From Halorubrum trapanicum (GTDB taxonomy: Archaea > Halobacteriota > Halobacteria > Halobacteriales > Haloferacaceae), in contig NZ_JAGGKE010000010.1 of the NCBI RefSeq assembly GCF_017873555.1, positions 1 through 64,000 of the forward strand: DNA of 64,000 bases, read 5' to 3'. Positions 41,882-50,596 of the stretch are shown here, one piece after another. The translations under genes were made by a program, and so were the position numbers. The notes below the pieces were generated by a model that searched no databases, had not been told where the DNA came from, and saw nothing but the letters and a program-made list of their open reading frames with translations. Position 1 is the first letter of the stretch; each line of letters begins with the position of its first letter.

Positions 41882-43538
41882 ACATAGCGCCGCCCATGCC
41901 GCCCATCCCGCCCATACCGCCGGCGGGGGCGCCGCCCTCGTCGTCGCCGCCCGCGGTCGAGAGGTCGCCCGCGGAGATGATGTCGTCGATTTTCAGGACG
42001 AGGTTCGCCGCCTCGGCCGCGGAGGCGATCGCCTGCTCTTTCGCGTGGGCCGTCTCGACGACGCCGGCGTCGGCCGTGTCGACGACCTCGCCGGCGAACA
42101 CGTCGAGCCCGGCGTTCTGGTCGCCGGACTCGTGGGCCGCGCGCAGGTCGACCAGCAGGTCGATGGCGTCGAGACCCGCGTTCTCGGCGAGCACGCGGGG
42201 GATCAGTTCGAGGGAGTCCGCGAACGCCTCGACCGCGAGCTGCTCGCGCCCCTCGACGGAGTCGGCGTAGTCGCGCAGTCGGCGCGCCAGCTCGACCTCG
42301 ACGGCGCCGCCGCCAGGCAGGGTCCGCCCGTCGGAGACGGTCGTCGAGACCACGTCGATCGCGTCCTGAATGCCGCGTTCCAGCTCGTCGACGACGTGCT
42401 CGGTCGTGCCGTACAGGAGGAGCGTGACGCCGTGGGAGTCCTCGCCCTCGACGTAGAACAGCTCCTCGTCGTCGTCGCGCTCGACCGAGCCGACCGCGAG
42501 GTCGTCGGCGGTCAGCGAGTCCAGATCCGTGACGATCGGCGCGCCGAGGACGTTCTTCAGGAAGGTCAGGTCGGACTTCTTCGTGCGGCGGACCGCCAGA
42601 ATGCCCTCCTTCGCGAGGTAGTGCTGCGCGAGGTCGTCGATGCCCTTCTGACAGAAGACCACGTCGGCGCCCGACTCGACGATCCGGTCGACCTTCTCGC
42701 GGAGCTGCTCTTCCTCCTGATCGAGGAACTTCTGGAGCTGGTCCGGCGAGTCGACGTTGACGGAGGTGTCGACGTCGGCCTCCTCGACCTCGATCGGGTC
42801 GTTGAGGAGGAGCACGTTCGCCGACTCGAAGTCGGTCGGCATGTCCTCGTGGACGGGGTCCTTGTCGATCGCCGCGCCGGTGAGCAGGCGGGACGCGCCC
42901 GCCGCGCGACCGGTGCGCGTCTCGATGTTGAGGTTCGCCAGGTCGACCACGTGGGAGCCGTCGTCGGCCGCGATCGTGACGCCCTGTACCGCGCGGACGA
43001 CGAGGTCGGCGAGCGTGTCCTTGTCCAGCTCCGCGCCCTTCCCGGTCATCGACGTCTCGGCGACGTTACGCAGCGTCTCGGTGTCGTCGGGGTCGACGGC
43101 CGTCGCGACCTCGTCGACCTGCTCGCGGGCGTACTCGCTCGCGAGATTGAACCCCTTGATCACCGCGGTCGGGTGGATGTCCTGTTCGAGGAGGTCCTCG
43201 GCGTTCTTGAGGAGTTCGCCCGCGATGGCGACCGCGCTGGTCGTCCCGTCGCCGGCCTCGTCCTCCTGGGTCTCGGCGACCTCGACGACCATCTCGGCGG
43301 TCGGGTTGTCGATGTCCATCGTCTGGAGGATGGTGACGCCGTCGTTGGTGATGGTGACGTCGCCCATCGAGTCGACGAGCATCTTGTCCATCCCCTTCGG
43401 TCCGAGCGTCGAGCGGACGGATTCGGCGACGCCGCGCGCCGCGGAGATGTTGTACTCCTGTGCGTCCTTGTCCTGGACGCGCTGGGCGTCCTCGCCCATA
43501 ATGATCATCGGCTGGCCCTGCTGCATTCGCTGACTCAT
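41880..43538 (-). CDS. thsA: Thermosome (group II chaperonin) subunit
   Basis: The 552-residue chaperonin subunit folds proteins in an ATP-driven double ring. It starts MSQRMQQGQPMIIMGEDAQR, with the apical/equatorial signature VRSTLGPKGMDKMLVDSMGD near residue 43 and ITNDGVTIL. The ATP loop GDGTTSAVAIAGELL is near 98. It ends in the GGM-repeat tail (GGMGGMGGMGGAM) seen in haloarchaeal thermosomes. The ATG at 43538 lies 25 bases downstream of a TATA box, implying a leaderless mRNA. Upstream in-frame ATG codons are ignored for that reason. Confidence 0.97.
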   Translation of the reverse strand: MSQRMQQGQPMIIMGEDAQRVQDKDAQEYNISAARGVAESVRSTLGPKGMDKMLVDSMGDVTITNDGVTILQTMDIDNPTAEMVVEVAETQEDEAGDGTTSAVAIAGELLKNAEDLLEQDIHPTAVIKGFNLASEYAREQVDEVATAVDPDDTETLRNVAETSMTGKGAELDKDTLADLVVRAVQGVTIAADDGSHVVDLANLNIETRTGRAAGASRLLTGAAIDKDPVHEDMPTDFESANVLLLNDPIEVEEADVDTSVNVDSPDQLQKFLDQEEEQLREKVDRIVESGADVVFCQKGIDDLAQHYLAKEGILAVRRTKKSDLTFLKNVLGAPIVTDLDSLTADDLAVGSVERDDDEELFYVEGEDSHGVTLLLYGTTEHVVDELERGIQDAIDVVSTTVSDGRTLPGGGAVEVELARRLRDYADSVEGREQLAVEAFADSLELIPRVLAENAGLDAIDLLVDLRAAHESGDQNAGLDVFAGEVVDTADAGVVETAHAKEQAIASAAEAANLVLKIDDIISAGDLSTAGGDDEGGAPAGGMGGMGGMGGAM

Positions 43539-43562
43539 ACAGCGTTTGATTGATTGTGATTC

Positions 43563-43570
43563 TATATAAA
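43563..43570 (-). promoter_or_regulatory. TATA box of the thermosome gene
   Basis: On the minus strand this reads TTTATATA, 25-32 bases before the ATG, so transcription probably begins at the start codon. Further A/T-rich boxes lie upstream at about 43677 (GATCTATATC) and 43713-43722 (TTTATATATG). Thermosome promoters in haloarchaea are heat-inducible, so the extra boxes may serve regulation. The rest of 43539-43741 holds no gene. Confidence 0.7.
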
Positions 43571-43741
43571 CTTCTCGGTGAGGGGCGGCCGCACGCGAAC
43601 GAGCGCCGGTGGTCGCCTTCGACCGAAACCGCACGACTTCGACGCGTTCGTCTCTAATTCATGCGGAGAGTTAGCATTGATCTATATCGCTCCGAGGAAG
43701 CCAATTTTGTTCCGTTTATATATGTGTCACCCGGCGTCTCG

Positions 43742-44266
43742 TCACGCCGGTATCCCGCCGGCCAGAAGCGCGGCGTCGACGAGCAGCAGGACCGCGAGTC
43801 CGGCGCTCGCAAGCAGATAGGGGCGGGCGACGGCCGCCAATCGGGCGGACCCGGGCGCAGCCCCGATCCCGTCGAGCGCTTCGACCGGGAATCCCTCGGC
43901 CATGTACTCTCCCCACCCGACATCGGGGTCGACCTCGCGGCGCATCCGGAGGACGCCCAGTTCGACGAGTCCGTTCATGACGCCCCACAGCGACAGCATC
44001 GCGAGGACGGCCCAGCCCCGCGACGTGCCGGTCAGAAGCTCCAGCGGACGGTAGAGAAGCCAGACGAGGTACGCGCCGGTGACCGGGAGGGCGACGCCCG
44101 TCCAGCGCGTGATCATGAGCAGGCGGTGCGCGGCGTCGACGAACCCCGCACGCGACATGGTTCCGTCGGTCGCTCGCGGGAGCACCGCGTAGGCGACGAA
44201 CAGCGCGGCGCCGGTCCAGACGGCGCCGGACAGGACGTGCGCGACGAAGGCGACGGTGCGCAACAC
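43742..44266 (-). CDS. CopD-like multi-helix membrane protein
   Basis: The 174-residue protein has four predicted transmembrane helices. It starts MLRTVAFVAHVLSGAVWTGA, with a His/Trp pair near the membrane face, then ITRWTGVALPVTGAYLVW (about 52-69) and VLAMLSLWGVMNGLVELGVL. The layout and the histidine in the first helix resemble CopD-family proteins associated with copper transport. The copper role is inference. It lies upstream of the thermosome gene in the same direction but has its own terminator-like spacer. Confidence 0.75.
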   Translation of the reverse strand: MLRTVAFVAHVLSGAVWTGAALFVAYAVLPRATDGTMSRAGFVDAAHRLLMITRWTGVALPVTGAYLVWLLYRPLELLTGTSRGWAVLAMLSLWGVMNGLVELGVLRMRREVDPDVGWGEYMAEGFPVEALDGIGAAPGSARLAAVARPYLLASAGLAVLLLVDAALLAGGIPA

Positions 44267-44353
44267 GCGATCGACTGCGGCCGTGGAGCGCTTAAAACCC
44301 GTCCCGAACTCGCCGTCCCGCGCCGCGCTCCGCTCCCGCGGCGGCGTCCCGCC

Positions 44354-44866
44354 CTATCGCTCCGGCACCGCGCCCAGCGCCGCCTCGACGACCCGCACCG
44401 CGGTCGCGCCGTCGCGCCGGGAGACGACGCAGACGAGCGCCTCGCCGGCGGTCCCCGCGGCCGCGACGTCCACGTCCGCGGCGGCGAGCCGACCGAGCGC
44501 GGCCGCCAACGCCGCGGCGTCGACGCCGCCGGTCGCGAGGATCGCCGTGCGGTCGCCGCCGTCGACGACCGCCGCCTCGCCGACTCGAAGGAGGACCTCT
44601 TCCTCACCGCCGTCGTCCGCGTCGTCGATCAGTCCAACTCCGCTCCGCATCGACACGCTCGCGGTCCGGGGTTCCGTCTCGTACGCCGGCAACTCCTCGC
44701 GAAACCGCCGGAGCGCGGCCGCGATCGCGTCCGGGTCGCCGTCGAGGTCGGCCCGCTCGGCGAGCCAGGTCGCGGCGGCGCTGTGGTTCACCAGTCCGGC
44801 GCGGAGCGCGTCCCGGACGAACGGGCGCGCTCGGACCGCCTCCCGCGTCTCGGCTGCCAGCGACAT
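44354..44866 (-). CDS. Conserved haloarchaeal protein of unknown function (DUF7523-like)
   Basis: The 170-residue protein has a helical N-terminal half, MSLAAETREAVRARPFVRDA and NHSAAATWLAERADLDG, similar to a winged-helix or regulatory domain. The second half is an ACT-like alpha/beta part (EVLLRVGEAAVVDGGDRTAI, AALGRLAAADVDVAAAGTAG, ALVCVVSRRDG). This layout suggests ligand sensing or amino-acid-responsive regulation, but no function is known. I recall the family name DUF7523 and could not verify it. The CopD-like gene follows 87 bases downstream on the same strand. Confidence 0.7.
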   Translation of the reverse strand: MSLAAETREAVRARPFVRDALRAGLVNHSAAATWLAERADLDGDPDAIAAALRRFREELPAYETEPRTASVSMRSGVGLIDDADDGGEEEVLLRVGEAAVVDGGDRTAILATGGVDAAALAAALGRLAAADVDVAAAGTAGEALVCVVSRRDGATAVRVVEAALGAVPER

Positions 44867-45010
44867 ACGCGGGGCTGCGCGTCGGGCGGGCAAGATCGTT
44901 TCGGTCGGCCCGAACTTTCGGTCGGCCCGAACCCGGCGTCGACGGGTCGGCGGTTCCCGTCCTCTCGCAGCCTCCGAAGTCCCTAAGAGCGGCGCGACCC
45001 CAGAACGGGT

Positions 45011-45880
45011 ATGCAATCGCTCGTCATCGTCGCGCACGGCTCGCACCTCAACCCCGGGTCGAGCGCGCCGACGTACGACCACGCCGACACGATCCGCGCG
45101 ACCGGCGCGTTCGACGAGGTCCGAACCGGCTTCTGGAAGGAGGAACCGCACTTCCGGGAGGTGCTCCGCACCGTCGAGGGGTCGGAGATCTACGTCGTCC
45201 CGCTGTTCGTCTCGGAGGGGTACTTCACCGAGCAGGTGATCCCCCGCGAGCTTCGACTGGAGGGGTGGGACGTCTCCGAGTGGGACTCCGACGGACTCTC
45301 CGCGGACCAGGCGACCCTCGTCGCCGAGGACATCGACCGCGAGGTCCACTACTGCGGCCCGGTGGGGACCCACCGCGCGATGACCGACGTGATCGTCCGG
45401 CGCGCGGAGTCGGTCACCGACGACCCCGACGTGGGCGACGACTTCGGTCTCGCCGTCGTCGGTCACGGCACCGAGCGCAACGAGAACTCGGCGAAGGCGA
45501 TCGAGTACCACGCCGACCGGATCGCCGAGCGCGACCGCTTCGACGAGGTGAAGGCGCTGTACATGGACGAGGAGCCGGAGGTCGACGACCTCCCCGAGCA
45601 CTTCGAGAGCGACGACGTGGTCTTGGTCCCGCTGTTCATCGCCGACGGCTACCACACGCAGGAGGACATCCCGGAGGACGTGGGCCTCTGTGAGGACCAC
45701 ACCGAGGGGTACGACGTGCCCGAGACGGTCGACGGCACCCGGATCTGGTACGCCGGCGCGGTGGGGACGGAGCCGCTCATGGCCGACGTGGTCTTGGAGC
45801 GCGCCGCCGACGCCGGCGCCGACCTCGGGACCGCGCTCGACGACGTGCGCGAGACGACCCGCGTCGCCACGGGGGACTGA
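45011..45880 (+). CDS. cbiX: Sirohydrochlorin cobaltochelatase CbiX (two-domain)
   Basis: The 289-residue protein inserts cobalt into sirohydrochlorin, the entry step to anaerobic cobalamin synthesis. It holds two tandem CbiX units: the first with VIVAHGSHLNPGSSAP (about 5-20) and VVPLFVSEGYFTE, the second with VVGHGTERNENSAKA (about 155-169) and VLVPLFIADGYHTQED. The two catalytic histidines of the long form are therefore H9 and H158 (approximate). It is followed two bases later by a DR2241-type gene. The position is separate from the main cobalamin operon. Confidence 0.93.
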   Translation: MQSLVIVAHGSHLNPGSSAPTYDHADTIRATGAFDEVRTGFWKEEPHFREVLRTVEGSEIYVVPLFVSEGYFTEQVIPRELRLEGWDVSEWDSDGLSADQATLVAEDIDREVHYCGPVGTHRAMTDVIVRRAESVTDDPDVGDDFGLAVVGHGTERNENSAKAIEYHADRIAERDRFDEVKALYMDEEPEVDDLPEHFESDDVVLVPLFIADGYHTQEDIPEDVGLCEDHTEGYDVPETVDGTRIWYAGAVGTEPLMADVVLERAADAGADLGTALDDVRETTRVATGD

Positions 45881-45882
45881 GC

Positions 45883-47097
45883 GTGGCCGACCCCACCACT
45901 GCGACCGACGGCGAGGCGGCCGACAGCGAGGCGAGCGACGACGCGCCCGAAGTCCCCGAGATCGACCTCCCGGGCGACGCGTTCGACGCGGTCCTCGACG
46001 CGATCGACGACCGCGATCCGGGCGACCCCCTCCGGTTCGAGGGGTTCACCGCGTCCCGCGCCAGCGGGGGCGACGGCGACGCGGCGGGCGAGTACCGCCT
46101 CGACCCGGCCGACGGCGACCGCCGGACCGGGCTGTCGGAGCGCGAACTCCACGAGGCGCTCGCCGAGCGCGCGCCGGCGGTGACGGACTGGTACGCCTTC
46201 GAGCGGGTCGTCGGCGAGTTCGGGCCGCGCCGCGCCTTCGTCCGGTGGATCGAGGACGCCGACGGCGAAACGGTGGCGACCCGGTACGCGGCGCTCGCGG
46301 AGGGGATCGAGCGCGCGTGGGGCGAACTGCGGATTACGGCCACGATCACCGACCGCGGAGAGCGCCGCTACGACGTGCGCCACGCCGACGACGCCGGCGT
46401 CTCGGTCGGCGAGCTGGAGACGCACGAGGATCCCCTCGACGCGCGCGAGCTGGTCACCTTCGACGAGAAGGGGCGGTACCGCCCCCTCAAGACGGCGCCG
46501 TCGCTCGCGGGCGGCTGGGTCTTCCCCGAGCTGAGTCCACGGGACCTCTACGAGACGGTGGAGACGGTATACCCCGCGACGGTCGCCAACTGGCACCGCG
46601 AGCGCGAGGGCGAGCTGGACGTGAGCCACTGGCGCGAGACGATGGAGCGCCAGTCGGGCATCTACGGCGTCGTGGAGACGTGGGACCGCGGCGAGGGCCA
46701 CGAGCACGTCGACTGGGTCGCGGAGGCGTGCTGTGCCGACTCGCAGTGTCTCAAGCGCCGCGAGTGGGAGTACGACGAGGACACCGACCTCGACGTCGAC
46801 GGCGGCGACGGGGTCTTCCCCTGCCGCGAGCCCTGCTCCGTGGTGGTGTCGGCCGCGCGGAAGTGGACGCGGCTGGAGAGCGAGCGGGAGCGCACCTACG
46901 AGTTCGAGTTGACCCCGAGCGAGAAGGAGCAGGTCGAGGAGATCATCGAGGCGGTCGCGGACGGCCGGACCGACGAGATCCGTGAGGCGGACACGAAGGA
47001 GGGCGCGAACCGCTACCGCGCGCGCTTCCTGCGGGCGAAGCGGTTCGACGACGAGGGGAACTTCGGCGGCGTCCCCACCGACCCGGACGAGGAGTGA
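45883..47097 (+). CDS. DR2241 family protein, putative Fe-S partner of CbiX
   Basis: The 404-residue protein starts (GTG) with an acidic tail. It has a central domain rich in charged residues and a C-terminal cysteine set, AEACCADSQCLKRREWEYD near residue 283 and FPCREPCSVVVSAARKW near 312. These five cysteines could bind a 4Fe-4S cluster. DR2241-type proteins are found beside CbiX and are thought to act in cobalamin synthesis, but their reaction is not established. It lies two bases after cbiX, so the two form an operon. Confidence 0.85.
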   Translation: MADPTTATDGEAADSEASDDAPEVPEIDLPGDAFDAVLDAIDDRDPGDPLRFEGFTASRASGGDGDAAGEYRLDPADGDRRTGLSERELHEALAERAPAVTDWYAFERVVGEFGPRRAFVRWIEDADGETVATRYAALAEGIERAWGELRITATITDRGERRYDVRHADDAGVSVGELETHEDPLDARELVTFDEKGRYRPLKTAPSLAGGWVFPELSPRDLYETVETVYPATVANWHREREGELDVSHWRETMERQSGIYGVVETWDRGEGHEHVDWVAEACCADSQCLKRREWEYDEDTDLDVDGGDGVFPCREPCSVVVSAARKWTRLESERERTYEFELTPSEKEQVEEIIEAVADGRTDEIREADTKEGANRYRARFLRAKRFDDEGNFGGVPTDPDEE

Positions 47098-47202
47098 GGG
47101 CGGACGACGGGGAGGGTTCCGCGACGAACCGCCGATCCGCCCGCCCCGGAAACATCGCCGCGCCCCGCAGGCTTTTCTCACCTCCCCCGGTACGGTGGCG
47201 TA

Positions 47203-48009
47203 ATGAACGCCGTCACGCTGGGTCCCGCCGGCACGTACTCGCACCGCGCCGCGCGCGCCGTCGCCGCCGAGGTGTCGTTCCGGGAGTCGGTCACCGCCAT
47301 CGTCGACGCCGTCGCCGACGGCGAGTTCGAGCGCGGGGTCGTCCCCATCGAGAACAGCATCGAGGGCTCGGTCACGGAGAGCCTCGACGCGCTCGCCGAC
47401 TACGACGTGTCGGTCACCCGCGAGGTCGTCACGCCGATCCGGCACGCCCTCCTCGCGCAGGACGACGCGTTCGAGGTCGTCGCGAGCCACTCGCAGGCGC
47501 TCGCGCAGTGCCGCAACTGGCTGGAGGCGAACTACCCCGACGCCGGTCTCGAAGCGGTCGCCTCCACCGCCCGCGGGGTCGAGCGCGCCCGCGAGGACGC
47601 CCGCGTCGCCGGGATCGGCCACCCCGACAACGCCGGCGACGACCTCTCTATCCTCGCGGCGGACATCCAGGACCGCACCTCGAACGCGACCCGCTTCCTC
47701 GTCGTCGCGCCCGAGTCGGCGCGCTCCGACGCCGGCGGGAAGACCACGCTGATCGTCTACCCGAACGCGAACTACCCGGGCCTCCTGCTCGAACTGTTGG
47801 AGGCGTTCGCCGACCGCAACCTCAACCTCTCGCGGATCGAGTCGCGCCCGAGCGGCGAGCGCCTCGGCGACTACCTGTTCCACTTCGACGTGGACGCCGG
47901 CCTCTACGAGGACCACATGGCGAAGGCCGTCGAGGATATCGAGGCCATCGCGGACAAGGGGTGGGTCAAGGTGCTCGGCTCGTACGATACCGAGCACGTG
48001 TTAGAGTAG
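47203..48009 (+). CDS. pheA: Prephenate dehydratase
   Basis: The 268-residue enzyme converts prephenate to phenylpyruvate for phenylalanine synthesis. The catalytic domain shows TLGPAGTYSHRAARAVA at residues 5-21, GVVPIENSIEGSVTESLD near 46 and the TRF motif in SNATRFLVVAP (about 162-172). A C-terminal ACT domain, NYPGLLLELLEAFADRNLNL then RIESRPSGERLGDYLFHFD, gives phenylalanine feedback. There is no chorismate mutase fusion. It is a single gene after a 105-base spacer. Confidence 0.95.
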   Translation: MNAVTLGPAGTYSHRAARAVAAEVSFRESVTAIVDAVADGEFERGVVPIENSIEGSVTESLDALADYDVSVTREVVTPIRHALLAQDDAFEVVASHSQALAQCRNWLEANYPDAGLEAVASTARGVERAREDARVAGIGHPDNAGDDLSILAADIQDRTSNATRFLVVAPESARSDAGGKTTLIVYPNANYPGLLLELLEAFADRNLNLSRIESRPSGERLGDYLFHFDVDAGLYEDHMAKAVEDIEAIADKGWVKVLGSYDTEHVLE

Positions 48010-48069
48010 GGATCGAAACCTCACATCGGGCGGAGACCGATCTCCGGCTTCCGGATGCGATCCCTGCCT

Positions 48070-48630
48070 TCACTTCCTCTCGTGGACCGTCACGGTGACA
48101 TCGTCGTCTGCGACCTCGGCGGTCATCATCGTTGCCCGTCCCTCAGCCGGGCCGACACCTGTCGCACTACCCGGATTCAACACCCGTACATTCTCGTGTA
48201 CCCCGTCTTCGACCTCGTGGCTGTGGCCGCCGATCCCAACGACCAGTTCGGCGTCATCGCCCATCGTCTCGGTCCGCGCCAGCGCCGTGTCTGCGACGGC
48301 GTCCAGCCAGTCGTCACGGTCGAAGACGACGCCCTCGGAACTCGACACGGCCCGCTCAACGAAATTCACCATACCGTGTGATACGACGAGAGTTACTCCG
48401 TCAACCGCGAGCGCCGCGACCGGTGGCAGGTCCACGTCGGCCGGATCGGCGTTCCCGTAAACCGCAGTCAGGTCGTCCGCGAGGGCTCGTACGTCTGATA
48501 GCGCCGCTTTCGAGCCGAAATCGCCGGCGTGGACGACGTGGTCGGCGTCGGCGACGCGGTCGAGGAACTGGTCGGGGACTCCGTCGGCCTGCGCGGGAAC
48601 GTGCGTGTCGGAGAGGATCGCGATCTCCAT
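48070..48630 (-). CDS. YfcE/MJ0936-type metallophosphoesterase
   Basis: The 186-residue protein has the calcineurin-like motifs of phosphodiesterases: D and H in ILSDTHVP (about 4-11), HAGDFG (about 36), YGNADPADV (about 60), VVSHGM (about 82) and GIGGHSHE near 135. These ligate two metals. YfcE-type enzymes hydrolyse phosphodiesters, but the cellular substrate is unknown. The final strand includes VLNPGSATG. It is convergent with pheA and upstream of nothing obvious. Confidence 0.92.
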   Translation of the reverse strand: MEIAILSDTHVPAQADGVPDQFLDRVADADHVVHAGDFGSKAALSDVRALADDLTAVYGNADPADVDLPPVAALAVDGVTLVVSHGMVNFVERAVSSSEGVVFDRDDWLDAVADTALARTETMGDDAELVVGIGGHSHEVEDGVHENVRVLNPGSATGVGPAEGRATMMTAEVADDDVTVTVHERK

Positions 48631-48685
48631 GACACGGGGTCGAGCTGAGCCGGTAAATACGTTGGCCGGAACGGGAGGTGACTGG

Positions 48686-50179
48686 TCACTCGAACCGGTA
48701 CGTCGCGCCGTCCGGACCGTCCTCGATCTCGACGCCGACCTCGCGGAGCGCGTCCCGGAGCTCGTCGGCGCGCTTGTAGTTGCCGGCCTCGCGCTCGGTC
48801 TCGCGCACGTCGAGGACGAGTTCGACCAGTTCGCCGGCGAGGTCCACGTCGCCGTCGCTCGGCGACTCGAACTGGAGGCCGAGCACGGCGCCGCCGAGGT
48901 CGTCGAACGCCTCGACGGCCTCGCGGAGGCCGCGGTAGTCGTAGGCGGCGTCGGCGTCGTTCGCGTCGACCCCGTCGACGTGGCGGTTCACCGCGTCGGT
49001 GAGGTCCAACAGCGCCGCGGTCGCCTCCCGGAGGTTGAGGTCGTCGTTCATCGCGGCCGCGAAGTCGTCGCGCGCGGTCGCGACCGCCTCGCGGAGGTCG
49101 TCGTCCGCGGCCTTCGCGCGGGACTCGGTCGAGTCGAGCGCCTCGACCGCGCGGTCGTAGGTGCGCGAGAGGCGCTCCCAGCGCTCCTCGGCCTCCGCGA
49201 TCGTCTCCTCGGTGAGCGCCTGCTCGGAGCGGTAGGCGGCCCCGGCGTAGAACGTGCGGACGACGTTGACGCCGAGTTCGTCGAGGGCGTCCGGCACGGT
49301 CCAGAAGTTGCCGATCGAGGAGGACATCTTCTCGCCGTCCATCTCCAGCAGGCCGACGTGGAGCCAGTGGCGCGCGAACGCCTCGCCGGTGGCCGCCTCC
49401 GACTGCGCGATCTCGTTTTCGTGGTGCGGGAAGACGAGGTCGCGCCCGCCCATGTGAATGTCGAGCGTGTCGCCGAGATGCGTCGTCGACATCGCCGAGC
49501 ACTCGACGTGCCAGCCCGGCCGCCCCTCGCTCCACGGCGCGTCCCACGTCTCGCCGTCGGGCGTCTCGGCGCCGTGGTCGTGTTTCGCGTGCTCGCGCGC
49601 GGCGGTCTCACTCACGCCGTTGGCCTTCCACAGCGCGAAGTCGGCGGGGTTGCGCTTCTCCGAGCGCTCGTCCGGTTCGCCCTGCGCTTCGAGCGCGTCA
49701 AGCTCCTGATTCGAGAGCTTCCCGTACTCGTCGAAGGCGGTCACGTCGAAGTAGACGGAGCCGTTCGACTCGTAGGCGTACCCCTTCTCGATCAGGGTCT
49801 CCACGAGGTCGGTTATCTCCGGGACGTGCTCGGTGACGCGGGGGTACACCTCGGCGCGTTTCAGGTTCAGCCCGCGCATCGCGTCGAAGACGCTCGCGGT
49901 GAACGTCTCGGCCACGTCGCGCTCCGCGGTCCACTCGTCGCGCTCGCCGACGCGGGCGGTGATCTTCTCGTTGACGTCGGTGACGTTCTCGACGTGGCGC
50001 ACGTCGTAGCCGACGTGTTCGAGCCACCGGTGGAGCACGTCGGCGTGGAACCACAGGCGGGCGTGCCCGAGGTGGGGGTCGTCCGACACCGTCAGGCCGC
50101 AGACGTACAGCGTGACGTCGCCGTCGGCCGTGAACTCGACGCGCTCGTCTTCCAGGGTGTCGGTAACGACGAGACTCAT
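48686..50179 (-). CDS. cysS: Cysteinyl-tRNA synthetase
   Basis: The 497-residue class I synthetase charges tRNA-Cys. The HIGH-like motif is HLGHARLWF near residue 37, zinc ligands include C27 in LYVCGLTV and the C in WHVECSAMS (about 224), with HHENEIAQSEAATG near 249. The KMSSS motif is in GEKMSSSIGNF (about 278). The C-terminal DALR-like domain carries the anticodon stem contacts. Haloarchaea use CysS directly rather than the SepRS/SepCysS route. The structured repeat copy 4 lies 120 bases upstream. Confidence 0.96.
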   Translation of the reverse strand: MSLVVTDTLEDERVEFTADGDVTLYVCGLTVSDDPHLGHARLWFHADVLHRWLEHVGYDVRHVENVTDVNEKITARVGERDEWTAERDVAETFTASVFDAMRGLNLKRAEVYPRVTEHVPEITDLVETLIEKGYAYESNGSVYFDVTAFDEYGKLSNQELDALEAQGEPDERSEKRNPADFALWKANGVSETAAREHAKHDHGAETPDGETWDAPWSEGRPGWHVECSAMSTTHLGDTLDIHMGGRDLVFPHHENEIAQSEAATGEAFARHWLHVGLLEMDGEKMSSSIGNFWTVPDALDELGVNVVRTFYAGAAYRSEQALTEETIAEAEERWERLSRTYDRAVEALDSTESRAKAADDDLREAVATARDDFAAAMNDDLNLREATAALLDLTDAVNRHVDGVDANDADAAYDYRGLREAVEAFDDLGGAVLGLQFESPSDGDVDLAGELVELVLDVRETEREAGNYKRADELRDALREVGVEIEDGPDGATYRFE

Positions 50180-50298
50180 TACGAGACGGTTGCCGAGGTG
50201 AGCGTTTCAAATCGTCGGATCGGGCGAGATCACTATCACGGGCGCAGACGCGTACTCGGTGCTGTCGGTGGATCGGTTGTGGACGACCTTTGTGGGCG

Positions 50299-50567
50299 GG
50301 CGACAGACACTTCCAAAGCCCCAACTGCGAGGACGCCGGACGCTCGTTGCGCTCCTCACTCGGTCGCTTCGCTCCCTCGTTTCGGTGCTTACGTCGCCTC
50401 CGCCGTCCTCGCAGTTGCCCCTTTGAGTCCCGCCCCGCCCCACCCCGCACGGCACCTCACGCCTCCCCAGCCTCGTCGGTGGTCCTCCGCTTCGCTCCGG
50501 ACCACCGACTCCCTCGCGCGTGCGGTTCGCGCACCTATCGGGCGCTCACCGGCACGCGCCACCGCAG
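50299..50567 (-). repeat. Dispersed structured repeat, copy 4 (inverted)
   Basis: The smallest copy, 269 bases, reads in reverse from CTGCGGTGGCGCGTGCC (50567 leftward). Helix P2 is GTCGGTGGTCC/GGACCACCGAC with a loop containing GAGCGAAGCGGA. The shared block GAGGCTGGGGAGGCGTGAGG is exact. Helix P3 is short: AACTGCGAGGACG (50323-50335) with CGTCCTCGCAGTT (50404-50416). The variable inserts seen in copies 1-3 are reduced, so this may approach the minimal form. A TATTTATG box adjoins one end. It sits between cysS and ilvA, which face the same way. Confidence 0.82.
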
Positions 50568-50596
50568 TTCTATTTATGACGGACCGATTCCGCTTC

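Noticed and set aside
45649-47997. 782-codon minus-strand frame opposite cbiX, the DR2241-type gene and pheA
   Set aside because: It is a shadow of three well-supported genes and contains no motif.
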